Shown: positions 34,493-44,201, counted from the stretch's first letter. The stretch is DNA of 64,000 nt from Candidatus Gastranaerophilales bacterium (GCA_944324405.1 CALUWF010000001.1:62001-126000); one strand, 5' to 3'. Numbers and translations are program-made. The notes: generated from the letters alone by a model not told the origin.

Positions 34493-36444
34493 TTTCTTGA
34501 TTTTAAATACTCCATTATACCGTCAGCAAGAGATTTTGCGATTTCTTCACGCCTTTTTTCCTTCATAAGCTCTCGTCGTTCATTGGGATTTGATATAAAA
34601 CCTATTTCGACAAGTATTGCAGGCGCATTTGTGTGATTTATAACATAAAATTTAGACTGGAACAAGCCCCTGTCAAGCGTTTCCCATTTTGAAAGATTTC
34701 TTGAAGATGCCATTTTAGAGTGCACCTCGCGCGCAAAATCAAGGCTGTGAGGATGATACCAGTGAGTTTCAAGGCCGATAACATCTTCTTTAACGGTCGA
34801 ATTGACATGCACGCTTATAAAGACATCCGGCTCGATTGAATTTGAAAAATCGCTCCTTTCGCTTAATTCCACGGTTTTATCTCTATCGCGCGTCATATGC
34901 GTATACACACCTTGCTTTTTCAAATAACCTTCAAGGAGTTTTGATACTTCAAGGGTTATATCTTTTTCATAAATATTATCGCGCGTCGCACCCACATCGC
35001 TTCCGCCATGCCCCGGGTCGATTACAACGCTGTACATTTGCTTGATTTCCGAAGGACGCGGGGTTTCTTTGGGTTCTTCTTTTTTAGGCTGTACAACAAC
35101 CGGTTTTAAATCGTTTTTAACCCGTTTTTTAAAGTAAATTCTGACTTCTTTTGCATCCGGAGAAATTTGTGCATTAATTGCCGTTGAATCCTTTAGATGA
35201 AATATAACGCGCGTTTTCTCTGTTGCAATTTTTTGCGCTGTAATGCCCGTATAATCAGGGTTTGAATGCAATTTTTTAATCGCTTCTTCATTTAAATCAA
35301 CCACATTTTGTAAATCAAGGTAAAATTTCGAATTTTCTTCAAATGCGCTAAGAGCCACAGGATTTGTAAATTTAATATTTACGACATTAAGATTTTCCCC
35401 TGCATCCTTTGCTTCATATGACACAACGGAACTTGTTGTTTCTGTGAGTTTAGAGTTTAGCACCTGAGTCCTTTTTGCAATAAAAAGACCCTGTAAATCG
35501 GGCGAAAGAACAAGTCTGTAATCTTTTGCATTATTACCCTGAATTACAATACGGGCAGTTGACGGGGTATTTTGCCCCACCCTTAAAATTTCTCTTTGGG
35601 TTACACTCGCCCCTTGCACAAGGGAATTTGACGCGGGAAAAGTAAAACTCTTATTTCTCAAATCCTGCGCAACGTTTGCATTTTCAATGTCGTAGACAAC
35701 CCTTGTCGGATTTTCAAGCACAAAAGAACTTTTAAGAGATACAAGCCCGCTTCCTTTTATCATAAATCCGCTCTGAAGCGGATTTATCGAATTTAAATAA
35801 AAAAGCGCTTTTAGCTGCGTATCCCTCTCTTCGCTTTTAACGGCTTTAAATTCCGCCTCTGTTGTATTTGCTACGTTTATAATTTTTTCTTTTGTTTCGC
35901 TTGAATATGTTGCGGCCTCAAAAATATCTGCATTTCTTTCGCCTGATGTCATATTATTGTAAAATGTTTTAAACCTTTCGCTTGAAACAAGGGTTTTACC
36001 GTAGCGGATAATAATTTGTCTGTCATTTGCATAAATTGCAAATTCTTTAGGGTCGAATTTTTTATTGTACTCAAAAACAATTCTTACGGTATGCGGGTTT
36101 GTAGAAAACTGCGAAATCTTAACCGTATCAATTGAGGAATTCTTAAGAGTATAAGTTCTTTGATTTCCCGCAAGCACCGCATTTGAAATATCTACAAACA
36201 CTCTGTCCGGGTTATCAAGAAAACATTTTGTGATGACATTTTCCGGAGTCCTTATATTTTTATCGTTATCTTCAGGCGTTTGCATGGTCTTGGGAAAAAT
36301 TTTTCCGACGGATTTTATGATTACCAGATTATCCGAATTATCAAATTCAAGACCCGTTATTTTTACGACAGGAGCAGCCTGTGCGGCAAAAATTGTCGCA
36401 AAGAATATCAAAACGGATAATGTAAATTTAATAAATTTCCCCAT
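34489..36444 (-). CDS. N-acetylmuramoyl-L-alanine amidase with AMIN domains
   Basis: Peptidoglycan amidase of the AmiC type, cleaving the lactyl-peptide bond during cell separation. 651 residues: signal peptide (LSVLIFFATIFAAQAAP), AMIN-like beta domains around 25-150, 210-320 and 330-430 (repeated patterns like FLDNPDRVFVDISNAVL and LENPTRVVYDIENANV), a charged linker, and the zinc amidase_3 domain from ~455: VVIDPGHGGSDVGA, YEKDITLEVSK, SVHVNS and PAILVEIGFISNP. Multiple AMIN domains with amidase_3 is typical in cyanobacteria. The second cell-wall gene, murI, overlaps it. Confidence 0.93.
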   Translation of the reverse strand: MGKFIKFTLSVLIFFATIFAAQAAPVVKITGLEFDNSDNLVIIKSVGKIFPKTMQTPEDNDKNIRTPENVITKCFLDNPDRVFVDISNAVLAGNQRTYTLKNSSIDTVKISQFSTNPHTVRIVFEYNKKFDPKEFAIYANDRQIIIRYGKTLVSSERFKTFYNNMTSGERNADIFEAATYSSETKEKIINVANTTEAEFKAVKSEERDTQLKALFYLNSINPLQSGFMIKGSGLVSLKSSFVLENPTRVVYDIENANVAQDLRNKSFTFPASNSLVQGASVTQREILRVGQNTPSTARIVIQGNNAKDYRLVLSPDLQGLFIAKRTQVLNSKLTETTSSVVSYEAKDAGENLNVVNIKFTNPVALSAFEENSKFYLDLQNVVDLNEEAIKKLHSNPDYTGITAQKIATEKTRVIFHLKDSTAINAQISPDAKEVRIYFKKRVKNDLKPVVVQPKKEEPKETPRPSEIKQMYSVVIDPGHGGSDVGATRDNIYEKDITLEVSKLLEGYLKKQGVYTHMTRDRDKTVELSERSDFSNSIEPDVFISVHVNSTVKEDVIGLETHWYHPHSLDFAREVHSKMASSRNLSKWETLDRGLFQSKFYVINHTNAPAILVEIGFISNPNERRELMKEKRREEIAKSLADGIMEYLKSRK

Positions 36445-36459
36445 AACTCCTCATAATTA

Positions 36460-36489
36460 ATAATAGCACCAACTTATTAAACTCGCCAA
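36460..36489 (-). promoter_or_regulatory. Promoter of the amidase-murI pair
   Basis: On the - strand TTGGCG (36489-36484), an 18-base spacer ending TGC, and TATTAT (36465-36460), an extended -10. Transcript start near 36453, nine bases upstream of the ATG. Confidence 0.5.
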
Positions 36490-36533
36490 CAATATAAAGT
36501 AAAATTTTTTTAAAATTTTTAATTATTTGCAAG

Positions 36534-36660
36534 CCATGCCTTTTTGGGTTTTGCAAGTAAATTTTTCTTCATTAAGTTTGTAAATTTTGATTTTTCCTAT
36601 TGTTTACTTAGGGCATGGTCAATTGTAAAAATAAATTAATATTAAAAATATTGCCCATGC
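36534..36660 (+). other. Nested and competing dyads
   Basis: CCATGCC (36534-36540) can pair with GGCATGG (36612-36618), and inside that AAGTAAA (36555-36561) with TTTACTT (36603-36609), giving a long interrupted stem. CCATGC at 36655-36660 can pair with GCATGG (36613-36618) instead, so two structures compete for the same strand. AT-rich DNA gives such short matches by chance fairly often. Confidence 0.4.
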
Positions 36661-36689
36661 GCTTAGTTTGGTATTTGATAATAATGTCT

Positions 36690-36873
36690 TAAGGAATTAA
36701 GTCACATTTTGAAAGGAGTGGTGGCAAGTATTTACGGTGTATGAACCGCAGATAAAGAGGAATGAAAAAGAGATTTTAAAAGACTGTTAACAACAAAAAG
36801 AATTAAAAGGCAGCATATGTGGCTGCTGGACTTGAAAAGAGGAAAAACGCCGCTTAAAAGCGGCTTTTATTTT
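36690..36873 (+). ncRNA. Candidate small RNA of unknown type
   Basis: A purine-rich stretch without coding potential. It starts after a TAATAAT box near 36680 with a small hairpin CTTAA-GGAA-TTAAG (GNRA-like loop), contains an AAAGGAG-like site, a GCAGC/GCTGC hairpin near 36812-36830, and ends in a good terminator. It does not match the 6S, tmRNA, RNase P or SRP RNA patterns I know. It could equally be a long leader for the gene at 36936. Confidence 0.3.
36843..36873 (+). terminator. Rho-independent terminator
   Basis: GCCGCTT (36849-36855) with AAGCGGC (36858-36864), then TTTTATTTT. No gene ends just upstream, which is why a small RNA is suspected. Confidence 0.8.
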
Positions 36874-36935
36874 CAAAACGCAAAAAATATTTTTTAGAAT
36901 TTTTATACCGACATCGCATATTAAAAGGAAGCAAT

Positions 36936-37427
36936 ATGAAAATAACAAATATACAGACACAAAACTTTAAGGGTGCAATTTTTATCAGAAACAAAAGTGC
37001 TCTAAAACGGGAATTGGAAAAATGTGAACCGCAATACGCAGCAGCAATCAATGAAAATTTAAACGCACTCAAAAAAGCAGTTAAAAATTCTACTCCAAGG
37101 GGGAATGTCTATGATCTTGATGTAAAGATTGCAGCAGTGAATATTAGCACGCAGGTAAAAATAAACAACAGGCACTACCCGGTTTTTCACGACAGCGAAA
37201 CATGTATGCTTGAAGTAAAGCAGCAGCTCCCGCGCCCTTATAATAAAAGGGGGCTAAATCTTTGGAAAAACATACTTCTTAAAGACATAAACAGAGAACA
37301 GACTCCGAAAGGACACCGCATTACAAAAGAGAGCAGCTATCGCGCACAAAGAGAAGATATTGACAAAGCATTTGAAGAAGTTGCAACAAGTATAGTGCAA
37401 AATTCCCGCCTTGACGGAAGATTTTAA
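36936..37427 (+). CDS. Lineage-specific protein with Phe-x-Gly tag
   Basis: 163 residues, no named family. It starts MKITNIQTQNFKGAIFIRNK, carrying the N-terminal Asn-Phe-x-Gly tag, followed by a basic, helical and probably soluble protein without membrane segments. AAGGAAG at 36926-36932 is the ribosome site. Function unknown; it may be exported if the tag is a signal. Confidence 0.75.
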   Translation: MKITNIQTQNFKGAIFIRNKSALKRELEKCEPQYAAAINENLNALKKAVKNSTPRGNVYDLDVKIAAVNISTQVKINNRHYPVFHDSETCMLEVKQQLPRPYNKRGLNLWKNILLKDINREQTPKGHRITKESSYRAQREDIDKAFEEVATSIVQNSRLDGRF

Positions 37428-37525
37428 TCCTTATCTTGTCCGACAGGGTAAAATTTGTAAATTTATTAGGAGCTTTTTTATTTTTTTGTTAAAATTTAAA
37501 AGTAATCTTATAAGGACATTAAGAG

Positions 37526-38839
37526 ATGAAAAATAAAATCATTCTTTTTTGGGTAATTGTCATAATAACCATTGCCTCAATCGGGGTAATCGTCAAAAAG
37601 CCGACATCTTTAGGGCTTGATCTTGTGGGCGGCTCAAGACTCACGCTTGAAGCTCAAACATCTGCAACAATTAAAAAAATTACCCCCGAAATTATGGACT
37701 CGCTTCAATATGCAATTGAAAACAGGGTAAATGCCCTTGGTGTCGGCGAAACAACGGTTCAAAAAGTCGGCGATAAAAGATTGATGATTGAAATACCCAA
37801 TATCTCGGATACTGCGCAGGCAAAAGAATTTTTGGGCGAAACAGCCGAACTTGAATTCAAGCGTCCCGCAGGAATTGATGAAAACGGAGATATAAAATGG
37901 GAAAGCACGGGCTTAACGGGTAAAGACCTTAAAAAAGCTCTGGTCGGCTCATCCCCCGGTAATGGCGAATGGGTTGTATCGATTGAATTTAATCAGGAAG
38001 GCGCTAAAAAATTTGCCCATCTCACGCGCGATTTAGTGGGCCAGCAAATGGCAATTTTCTTTAACGGTGAATTAAAATCAGCGCCAAGGGTAAATGAAGA
38101 AATAACGGGCGGCCATGCTCAAATAACCGGCGGGGAAGGTGGCTTTGAATACCAAGAAGTTAAAAACATGGTAGATTTGCTTAACGCCGGTGCACTCCCT
38201 GTGGGAGCCGAAATTATTGAGGAAAACTCCGTCGGCCCGACGCTTGGCGCGGACAGTATTCAAAAAAGCAAAGTCGCAGGCATAATCGGACTTGCGCTTG
38301 TTATGATATTTATGATTGCATATTATAGAGCTCCAGGGGTAATATCCTGTGTCGCTCTTGTAATTTACAGTCTTATAACTTTTGCAATATTTAAAATAAT
38401 ACCGGTAACACTCACCCTTGCAGGCATTGCGGCTTTCGTTCTTTCAATAGGTATGGCGGTTGATGCCAACATTCTTATTTTTGAGCGCACAAAAGAAGAG
38501 CTGAGGTCGGGAAGGTCGCTGTTTACCGCAATAAATTCGGGCTTTGACAGAGCCTTTACAAGCATATTTGACTCTAATATGACGACAATTATAACCTGTG
38601 CAATACTTTATGCGCTCGGAACAGGCGCGGTTAAAGGTTTTGCGCTCACCCTTGCAATAGGTGTTTTAGTCAGTATGTTTAGTGCAATCACCGTTACAAA
38701 GAACTTTATGCACCTTGTATTTGGCACGGGCGAACTAAAACACCCAGGACTTTTCGGCTTAAGGCAGGAAGAAATTCAAGACGCATACAGTGCGGTTGAA
38801 ACAAAAAAAGAAAAGGCAAAATTCGGAGTACTGGACTAA
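37526..38839 (+). CDS. secD: Protein translocase subunit SecD
   Basis: Inner membrane partner of SecYEG that uses the proton gradient to complete export. 437 residues: one N-terminal span, GLDLVGGSRLTLEA near 31-44, the periplasmic head (P1), then the six-span half beginning SKVAGIIGLALVMIFMIAYY with DANILIFERTKEELRSG. It lies 39 bases before secF with a good ribosome site. Confidence 0.97.
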   Translation: MKNKIILFWVIVIITIASIGVIVKKPTSLGLDLVGGSRLTLEAQTSATIKKITPEIMDSLQYAIENRVNALGVGETTVQKVGDKRLMIEIPNISDTAQAKEFLGETAELEFKRPAGIDENGDIKWESTGLTGKDLKKALVGSSPGNGEWVVSIEFNQEGAKKFAHLTRDLVGQQMAIFFNGELKSAPRVNEEITGGHAQITGGEGGFEYQEVKNMVDLLNAGALPVGAEIIEENSVGPTLGADSIQKSKVAGIIGLALVMIFMIAYYRAPGVISCVALVIYSLITFAIFKIIPVTLTLAGIAAFVLSIGMAVDANILIFERTKEELRSGRSLFTAINSGFDRAFTSIFDSNMTTIITCAILYALGTGAVKGFALTLAIGVLVSMFSAITVTKNFMHLVFGTGELKHPGLFGLRQEEIQDAYSAVETKKEKAKFGVLD

Positions 38840-38878
38840 TTTAAAGCTAAAGCCAAAGGCAGCAAAAAGGAGAATAAA

Positions 38879-39865
38879 ATGGCTAATCCAAATTTAATAA
38901 AAAGCAATTATTTAATAGATGTCATTAAACACAGATGGCACTACCTTGCAATAAGTATTATCATACTTATTCCCTGTATTGTTGCCATGTTTTATCTTAT
39001 GTTTACCCAGCCTAACCACTCACCGGTAAAACCGGGTATCGATTTCACCGGCGGTACGATTTTACAATACGGCATTGAAAATTCAATCACTCCGGAAGAT
39101 ATAAGTAAAATAAGGACTGAACTTGAAAAAATAGGAATAACAAATACCATTATTCAAAATATAAGCAACAAAGGCTCTGACGGCAAAATTAAAAACGTTA
39201 TATCAATCAAAATGCACTTTTTGGGCGAAAAAAATAACAATCAGATAAACAAAATAACTTCCGTTTTATCACAAAACACAACAGCGCCGCAGCTTGTGTC
39301 AACCACATCGGTCGGCCCGACACTTGGTAAAGAACTTCTTAAAAATTCTCTTGTAGCGCTATTGCTGGCATTTTTGGGCATTGTTGTTTATATCTCATTC
39401 AGATTTCAGGCGGATTATGCCATAATAGCACTCGCAGCCCTTTTCCATGACGCGCTTTTTGTTGTGGGCGTATTCTCTATACTTGGAATATTTTACAATG
39501 TTCAGGTGGATAGTATGTTTATAACCGCAATCCTGACAGTTATAGGTTTTTCGGTGCACGATACAATTGTTGTTTTTGACAGAATAAGAGAAAACATCAG
39601 ATTTTTGGCGAAAAAATATTCAAGCGGAGAAATTATAAACGCAAGTGTCAATCAAACCCTTGCAAGAAGCTTGAATACGTCCCTTACAACCCTTTTAACG
39701 CTGCTCGCACTTTATTTCTTCGGCGGTGCAACGACAAAAGACTTTGTTCTGGCGATGATTTTAGGTATCATAGCAGGTACTTATTCAAGTATATTCTTTG
39801 CATCCGTACTTTTGGCGTGGGATAAAGAAATTAAAGCGAAAAAGGCAAATGCACAAACCAACTAA
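38879..39865 (+). CDS. secF: Protein translocase subunit SecF
   Basis: Partner of SecD. 328 residues, typical. KPGIDFTGGTILQYGIEN near 54-71 is the D1 motif; six spans follow, with DTIVVFDRIRENIR near 232-245. AAAGGAGAA immediately upstream is the ribosome site. The last 17 bases overlap the start of the next gene. Confidence 0.97.
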   Translation: MANPNLIKSNYLIDVIKHRWHYLAISIIILIPCIVAMFYLMFTQPNHSPVKPGIDFTGGTILQYGIENSITPEDISKIRTELEKIGITNTIIQNISNKGSDGKIKNVISIKMHFLGEKNNNQINKITSVLSQNTTAPQLVSTTSVGPTLGKELLKNSLVALLLAFLGIVVYISFRFQADYAIIALAALFHDALFVVGVFSILGIFYNVQVDSMFITAILTVIGFSVHDTIVVFDRIRENIRFLAKKYSSGEIINASVNQTLARSLNTSLTTLLTLLALYFFGGATTKDFVLAMILGIIAGTYSSIFFASVLLAWDKEIKAKKANAQTN

Positions 39866-40283
39866 ACAATACGATTCGCTTGCGCATTTTGTATCCTGCG
39901 AGCGCGAGGTTCTCGGGCTTTCTCAGTCGGGGCTTGCAAAAAAGTGCAATTTGCAGCTTGAACAGATAAACTCGATAGAATCAGGAATTGAGACGTTTCT
40001 CTCTACAACGGTAAGGCAAAAACTCGCAAAAGGGCTGAAAACTTCTCTTGAACAGATAAAAATTTATGAAAAGGGCGAAGTTTTTACTTTTGGCAGCGCA
40101 AGAGAAATTGAAGATTTAAAAGAGCAGATTTTACAAAACGGTGAAAACTCTAAAGCCGCACTGTATTGCCCTGTTTGCGGCTCAAAACTCATTGTAAGGA
40201 TTGCAAAAATGTATGACCTTGAGGACAATTTGGTTTTACATCCAAAGGCAAGGTGTTCAAAGTGCCCTTTTCAAATTTCTTAG
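39849..40283 (+). CDS. XRE-type HTH protein with C-terminal zinc ribbon
   Basis: 144 residues from the ATG at 39849, which has AAAGG five bases upstream; the start overlaps the secF end by 17 bases. Residues ~8-70 form an XRE-like helix-turn-helix (REVLGLSQSGLAKKCNLQLEQINSIESG), and the C-terminal 40 residues carry CPVCGSK and CSKCPF, one zinc site. A regulator of unknown target; translational coupling to secF is inferred from the overlap. Confidence 0.82.
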   Translation: MHKPTKQYDSLAHFVSCEREVLGLSQSGLAKKCNLQLEQINSIESGIETFLSTTVRQKLAKGLKTSLEQIKIYEKGEVFTFGSAREIEDLKEQILQNGENSKAALYCPVCGSKLIVRIAKMYDLEDNLVLHPKARCSKCPFQIS

Positions 40284-40298
40284 TTTTGTAAATATACT

Positions 40299-40334
40299 AA
40301 AAAAGCCTCCGATAAAAATACCGGAGGCTTTTAA
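40299..40334. terminator. Bidirectional terminator
   Basis: AAAAGCCTCCG (40301-40311) with CGGAGGCTTTT (40322-40332), A- and T-flanked, between convergent genes. Confidence 0.9.
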
Positions 40335-40344
40335 AATTTTAAAA

Positions 40345-41790
40345 TTAAACCCCGCGGGCGGATTTCAGGCGTTTTAACACTCTTTCTTTACCTAAAATCC
40401 AAACTGTCTCCGCCATATCTGCGCCGCGTGTTCTGCCCGTGAGCGCCGCGCGAATTGCCCACATGGTTTCTTTTGGCTTATAGCCTTTGTTTTCTTTAAA
40501 ATATGTCCTTAAATCCGCAAGTTTATTGTGGATGTCTTCTTCGTTGTCAAAATCCCAGTTATCGGCGTTATTTATAACATACTCTATTACTTCTTTTGAC
40601 AAGTCTTTATCTAAAACTTCTCTCACTTCATCGTAAGACAGGTCATCTTCAAAGAAATAACTTGCGTCATGCTCGATTTCAGAAAGAACGGTCAGCGGCT
40701 CGCGCGTAATTTCGACGATTTTTTCAAGCTTTTGTCTTGAATACTTTGTAATGTCGTATTTAGCCAAAAACGGAATAATCATATCGGTAAGTTTGGGTAT
40801 TTCCATTTTTTTAATGTATTGTCCGTTCATCCAGTTTAATTTGTCATATTCAAAAACTGAATTTGAACTTGAAACTTCATGAATTCTAAAGTCTTTTGCT
40901 ATTTCATCGACCGATTTAATCTCAACTCCGTCGGAGGGCGACCAGCCTAAAAGCGCCACAAAGTTAATCAGAGCGTCCGTTAAATATCCTTGTTTAACAA
41001 AATCACTTACAGCCGTTGCGCCATGGCGTTTAGAGAGCTTTGTCCTATCCGGCGCCAAAATCATTCCCAAATGTCCGAAATTGGGAACTTTTGCACCGAG
41101 AGCCTCGTAAATTAAAATCTGTTTCGGCGTGTTTGAAATATGGTCTTCGCCCCTTATAACGTCCGTAATATTCATCAGCATATCATCAACAACAACCGCA
41201 AAATTGTACGTCGGCGTGCCGTTTGATTTCATAATTACAAAATCGCCGATTAAACTTGTGTCAAATTTTAACTCTCCTTTTACAAGGTCGTTAAAAATCA
41301 GCTCTTTATGCTCAACTTTAAAACGGATTGAAGGTTTAATCCCCTTTGCTCTCAGTTCGTTTTTTTCTTCTTCGGATAAGTTTAAACATTTCCTTGAATA
41401 AACGTATGCGCTGTGATTTTTTATGGCTTCTTCTTTTTCCGCTTCAAGTTCTTCATTTGTACAGAAACACTCATAAGCATACCCCTTGTCCATCAGCATT
41501 TTTGCATATTTGGGGTAAATATCAAACCTTTGGGACTGATAATAAGGGCCGTATGGGCCGCCTACATCAGGGCCTTCATCCCAGTTAAGCCCGAGCGCTT
41601 TTAAGCTGTCAAAAATATTTTGAGTATAAGCTTGCGAACTTCTGTCCAAATCCGTATCTTCAATCCTTAAAACAAATTCGCCGCCCGTCTTTTTTGCATA
41701 CAAAAAATTAAAAAGTGCCGTCCTTGCCGTACCTATGTGCAAATTTCCGCTAGGAGAGGGTGCAATTCTTACTCTTATTTTATTTTCCAT
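40345..41790 (-). CDS. gltX: Glutamyl-tRNA synthetase
   Basis: Attaches glutamate to tRNA(Glu) (and perhaps tRNA(Gln) in an indirect pathway). 481 residues from the ATG at 41790, chosen because GAGG lies seven bases upstream and because it gives the canonical MENKIRVRIAPSPSGNLHIG start. Class I signatures: HIGT near 20 and KLSKRHGA near 240. C-terminal anticodon-binding domain ends WAIRAALTGRTRGADMAE. Confidence 0.97.
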   Translation of the reverse strand: MENKIRVRIAPSPSGNLHIGTARTALFNFLYAKKTGGEFVLRIEDTDLDRSSQAYTQNIFDSLKALGLNWDEGPDVGGPYGPYYQSQRFDIYPKYAKMLMDKGYAYECFCTNEELEAEKEEAIKNHSAYVYSRKCLNLSEEEKNELRAKGIKPSIRFKVEHKELIFNDLVKGELKFDTSLIGDFVIMKSNGTPTYNFAVVVDDMLMNITDVIRGEDHISNTPKQILIYEALGAKVPNFGHLGMILAPDRTKLSKRHGATAVSDFVKQGYLTDALINFVALLGWSPSDGVEIKSVDEIAKDFRIHEVSSSNSVFEYDKLNWMNGQYIKKMEIPKLTDMIIPFLAKYDITKYSRQKLEKIVEITREPLTVLSEIEHDASYFFEDDLSYDEVREVLDKDLSKEVIEYVINNADNWDFDNEEDIHNKLADLRTYFKENKGYKPKETMWAIRAALTGRTRGADMAETVWILGKERVLKRLKSARGV

Positions 41791-41844
41791 AGTAAACCTC
41801 ACAAATCTGCTTTGTATAAAAATCATACCTCTAAAATAAAATTT

Positions 41845-41872
41845 TTGCATTTTAAAATTTATTTAGTATTAT
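41845..41872 (+). promoter_or_regulatory. Promoter of hom-thrC, possibly leaderless
   Basis: TTGCAT (41845-41850), 16-base spacer, TATTAT (41867-41872). The start site expected ~7 bases beyond is the ATG itself (41879); no Shine-Dalgarno sequence is visible. Confidence 0.5.
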
Positions 41873-41878
41873 TTTTTT

Positions 41879-43135
41879 ATGGAAAATAAATTAAAAATCG
41901 GATTAATAGGGCTTGGTACGGTCGGCGGCGGAGTTGTTAAGACTCTTAGGGAATTTGATGGGCAAATTGAAATTAAAACAGCCGCGGTCAGAAATTTGAA
42001 TAAAAAAAGAGATGTTGAAGTTAATGAGTTGACCGACGACCCGTTTAAAATCGTAAATGACCCTGAAATAGATGTGGTGGTTGAAGTTGCGGGCGGAATT
42101 GATCCTGCTTTTGAACTTTTAAAGACAGCCATTAAAAACAAAAAACATATCGTAACCGCAAATAAAGAGCTGCTTGCAAAGCATGGCGCCGAGCTTTTCG
42201 ACCTTGCAAACGAATATAACGTCGCAATTTTATATGAAGCTGCGGTCGCGGGCGGCATACCGATTATTATGCCGATTAAAACAACCCTTAAAGGCAATAA
42301 ATTTAAAAAAGTTGCGGGCATTTTAAACGGTACGACAAACTACATCCTGACCCAGATGGAGCAAAAAGGAATTTCTTATCAGGAATGCCTGAAGGCGGCA
42401 CAGGAGCTTGGCTACGCTGAAGCCGACCCGACAGGGGATGTTGAAGGCTATGATACGATGTATAAAATTGCAACGTTAGCCAATATTACATTTAACAAAA
42501 GAATTGACGTAAATAAAATCTACAGAGAAGGCATAACAAAAATCAGCGCTCAGGATATTAAATTTGCAGATGAGCTTGGATATAAAATTAAGCTTATCGC
42601 CCTTGCACAGGATAACGACGGACAAATTGACGTTCGTGTACACCCTATGCTTGTTAGTAAGTCAAATGTTATCTCGGGGATTAACAATGCACTGAATGCC
42701 GTAATGCTTGAAGGATTCCCCGTAGGACAGGTTATGTTTACGGGCCCCGGAGCGGGTGAGTTCCCGACTGCAAGCTCTGTTGTGGGCGATATTCTGGCAA
42801 TTGCCGCAGAATACGGCAAATGCGAAACAATTTTGCCCATGACACGCTGTCACCACAGGGAAATGGCTTCCCAGACGGATATTTTAGATACAAAAAACAG
42901 CTACTATATTTCAATAACCGCACAAAACGCCCTCGGGGTAATAGGAATAATCGGCACAGCCTGCGGAAAAAATAAAATAAATATTTCGAGCGTTCTTCAA
43001 AAGGGCACCCTGGAGGATGGCACGGCGCACATTATAGTAATTACGGAAACATGCTCCGAGCGCGACATACAAAATGCAATTGAAGAACTTAAGGGTCAGG
43101 GAATTAAGATAAATAATTTAATAAGGGTTATGTAA
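41879..43135 (+). CDS. hom: Homoserine dehydrogenase
   Basis: Reduces aspartate semialdehyde to homoserine, the branch to threonine and methionine. 418 residues: Rossmann fold GLIGLGTVGGGVVKTL near 7-22, the family motif GGIPIIMPIKTTLKGNKFK and ILNGTTNYILTQ near 138-160, the AEADPTGDVEGYDTMYKIA segment near 183-201, and a C-terminal ACT domain (NALGVIGIIGTACGKNKINI) for threonine feedback. The mRNA may be leaderless. It is directly followed by thrC. Confidence 0.96.
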   Translation: MENKLKIGLIGLGTVGGGVVKTLREFDGQIEIKTAAVRNLNKKRDVEVNELTDDPFKIVNDPEIDVVVEVAGGIDPAFELLKTAIKNKKHIVTANKELLAKHGAELFDLANEYNVAILYEAAVAGGIPIIMPIKTTLKGNKFKKVAGILNGTTNYILTQMEQKGISYQECLKAAQELGYAEADPTGDVEGYDTMYKIATLANITFNKRIDVNKIYREGITKISAQDIKFADELGYKIKLIALAQDNDGQIDVRVHPMLVSKSNVISGINNALNAVMLEGFPVGQVMFTGPGAGEFPTASSVVGDILAIAAEYGKCETILPMTRCHHREMASQTDILDTKNSYYISITAQNALGVIGIIGTACGKNKINISSVLQKGTLEDGTAHIIVITETCSERDIQNAIEELKGQGIKINNLIRVM

Positions 43136-44188
43136 ATGAGATACAACGGATTAATAGATAAATACAGACAGTATTTGCCCGTAAGCGATAAAACGGAAAT
43201 AGTTACTCTCTGCGAGGGCAACACGCCGCTTATTAAAGCTGAAAATCTGGCTAAAAACATAGGTCTGGACTGCGAAATTTACCTTAAATACGAAGGCTCA
43301 AACCCGACGGGAAGCTTTAAAGACCGCGGAATGACAATGGCTGTTACAAAAGCGAAAGAAGAAGGCTCGCATGCGATAATCTGCGCTTCAACAGGCAATA
43401 CATCGGCTGCGGCGGCTGCCTACGGTGCTAAGGCGGGCTTAAAGACTTATGTTTTAATACCCGACGGCTATATTGCACTTGGAAAACTGTCTCAGGCTAT
43501 GATGTACGGGGCAAAAGTCATCGCAATTAACGGCAATTTCGATAACGCTCTTGATGCCGTTCGCGAAATTTCAAAAAATTACCCTATAACCCTTGTAAAT
43601 TCCGTAAATCCGTACAGAATTGAAGGTCAAAAAACAGGCGCCTTTGAAATTATTGAAGCGCTTGAAGATGCACCGGATTACCATTTTATTCCCGTTGGCA
43701 ATGCGGGCAACATTACGGCTTACTGGAAGGGTTATAAAGAATTTTACGGACTTAAAAAGTCGACAAAATTGCCGAAGATGATGGGCATTCAGGCGGAAGG
43801 CTCGGCAGCCATTGTAAAAGGGCATAAAATCGACAATCCGCAGACTATTGCAACGGCAATAAGAATAGGTAACCCCGCAAGCTGGAAACAGGCGGAAGCA
43901 GCCCGCGACGAGTCAGGAGGCACAATTGATATGGTATCTGATGAAAAAATTATTGAAGCGTATAATTTACTTGCCTCAAGCGAAGGAGTTCTTGCGGAAC
44001 CTGCAAGCTGTGCGCCTATTGCAGGGTTAATCAAGCTTAAAGATACCATTAAACCAAAATCAAAAATAGTCTGCATTTTAACGGGCAACGGACTAAAAGA
44101 CCCCGACTGCGCAATTAAATATGCAAAATCTCCCGTTGAGAAAACATCAAGCGACATTAAAGACATTGTAAAATTAATGGGTCTGTAG
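43136..44188 (+). CDS. thrC: Threonine synthase
   Basis: PLP enzyme converting O-phosphohomoserine to threonine. 350 residues, the shorter class II-like form. GCEG... [35 protein letters not shown] near 48-67 with the PLP lysine in SFKDRG, and the phosphate-binding GNAGN near 184. Start codon follows the hom stop with no gap, an operon. Confidence 0.96.
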   Translation: MRYNGLIDKYRQYLPVSDKTEIVTLCEGNTPLIKAENLAKNIGLDCEIYLKYEGSNPTGSFKDRGMTMAVTKAKEEGSHAIICASTGNTSAAAAAYGAKAGLKTYVLIPDGYIALGKLSQAMMYGAKVIAINGNFDNALDAVREISKNYPITLVNSVNPYRIEGQKTGAFEIIEALEDAPDYHFIPVGNAGNITAYWKGYKEFYGLKKSTKLPKMMGIQAEGSAAIVKGHKIDNPQTIATAIRIGNPASWKQAEAARDESGGTIDMVSDEKIIEAYNLLASSEGVLAEPASCAPIAGLIKLKDTIKPKSKIVCILTGNGLKDPDCAIKYAKSPVEKTSSDIKDIVKLMGL

Positions 44189-44201
44189 AGAATTTGGCAC
44201 T

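Larger units (their letters stand above)
36445..36935. other. 491-bp intergenic region between divergent genes
   Basis: No protein gene is convincing. It holds the amidase promoter near its left end (36460-36489), the stem-forming elements at 36534-36660 and a possible small RNA ending at a terminator (36690-36873). The latter two are listed separately. Confidence 0.7.
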
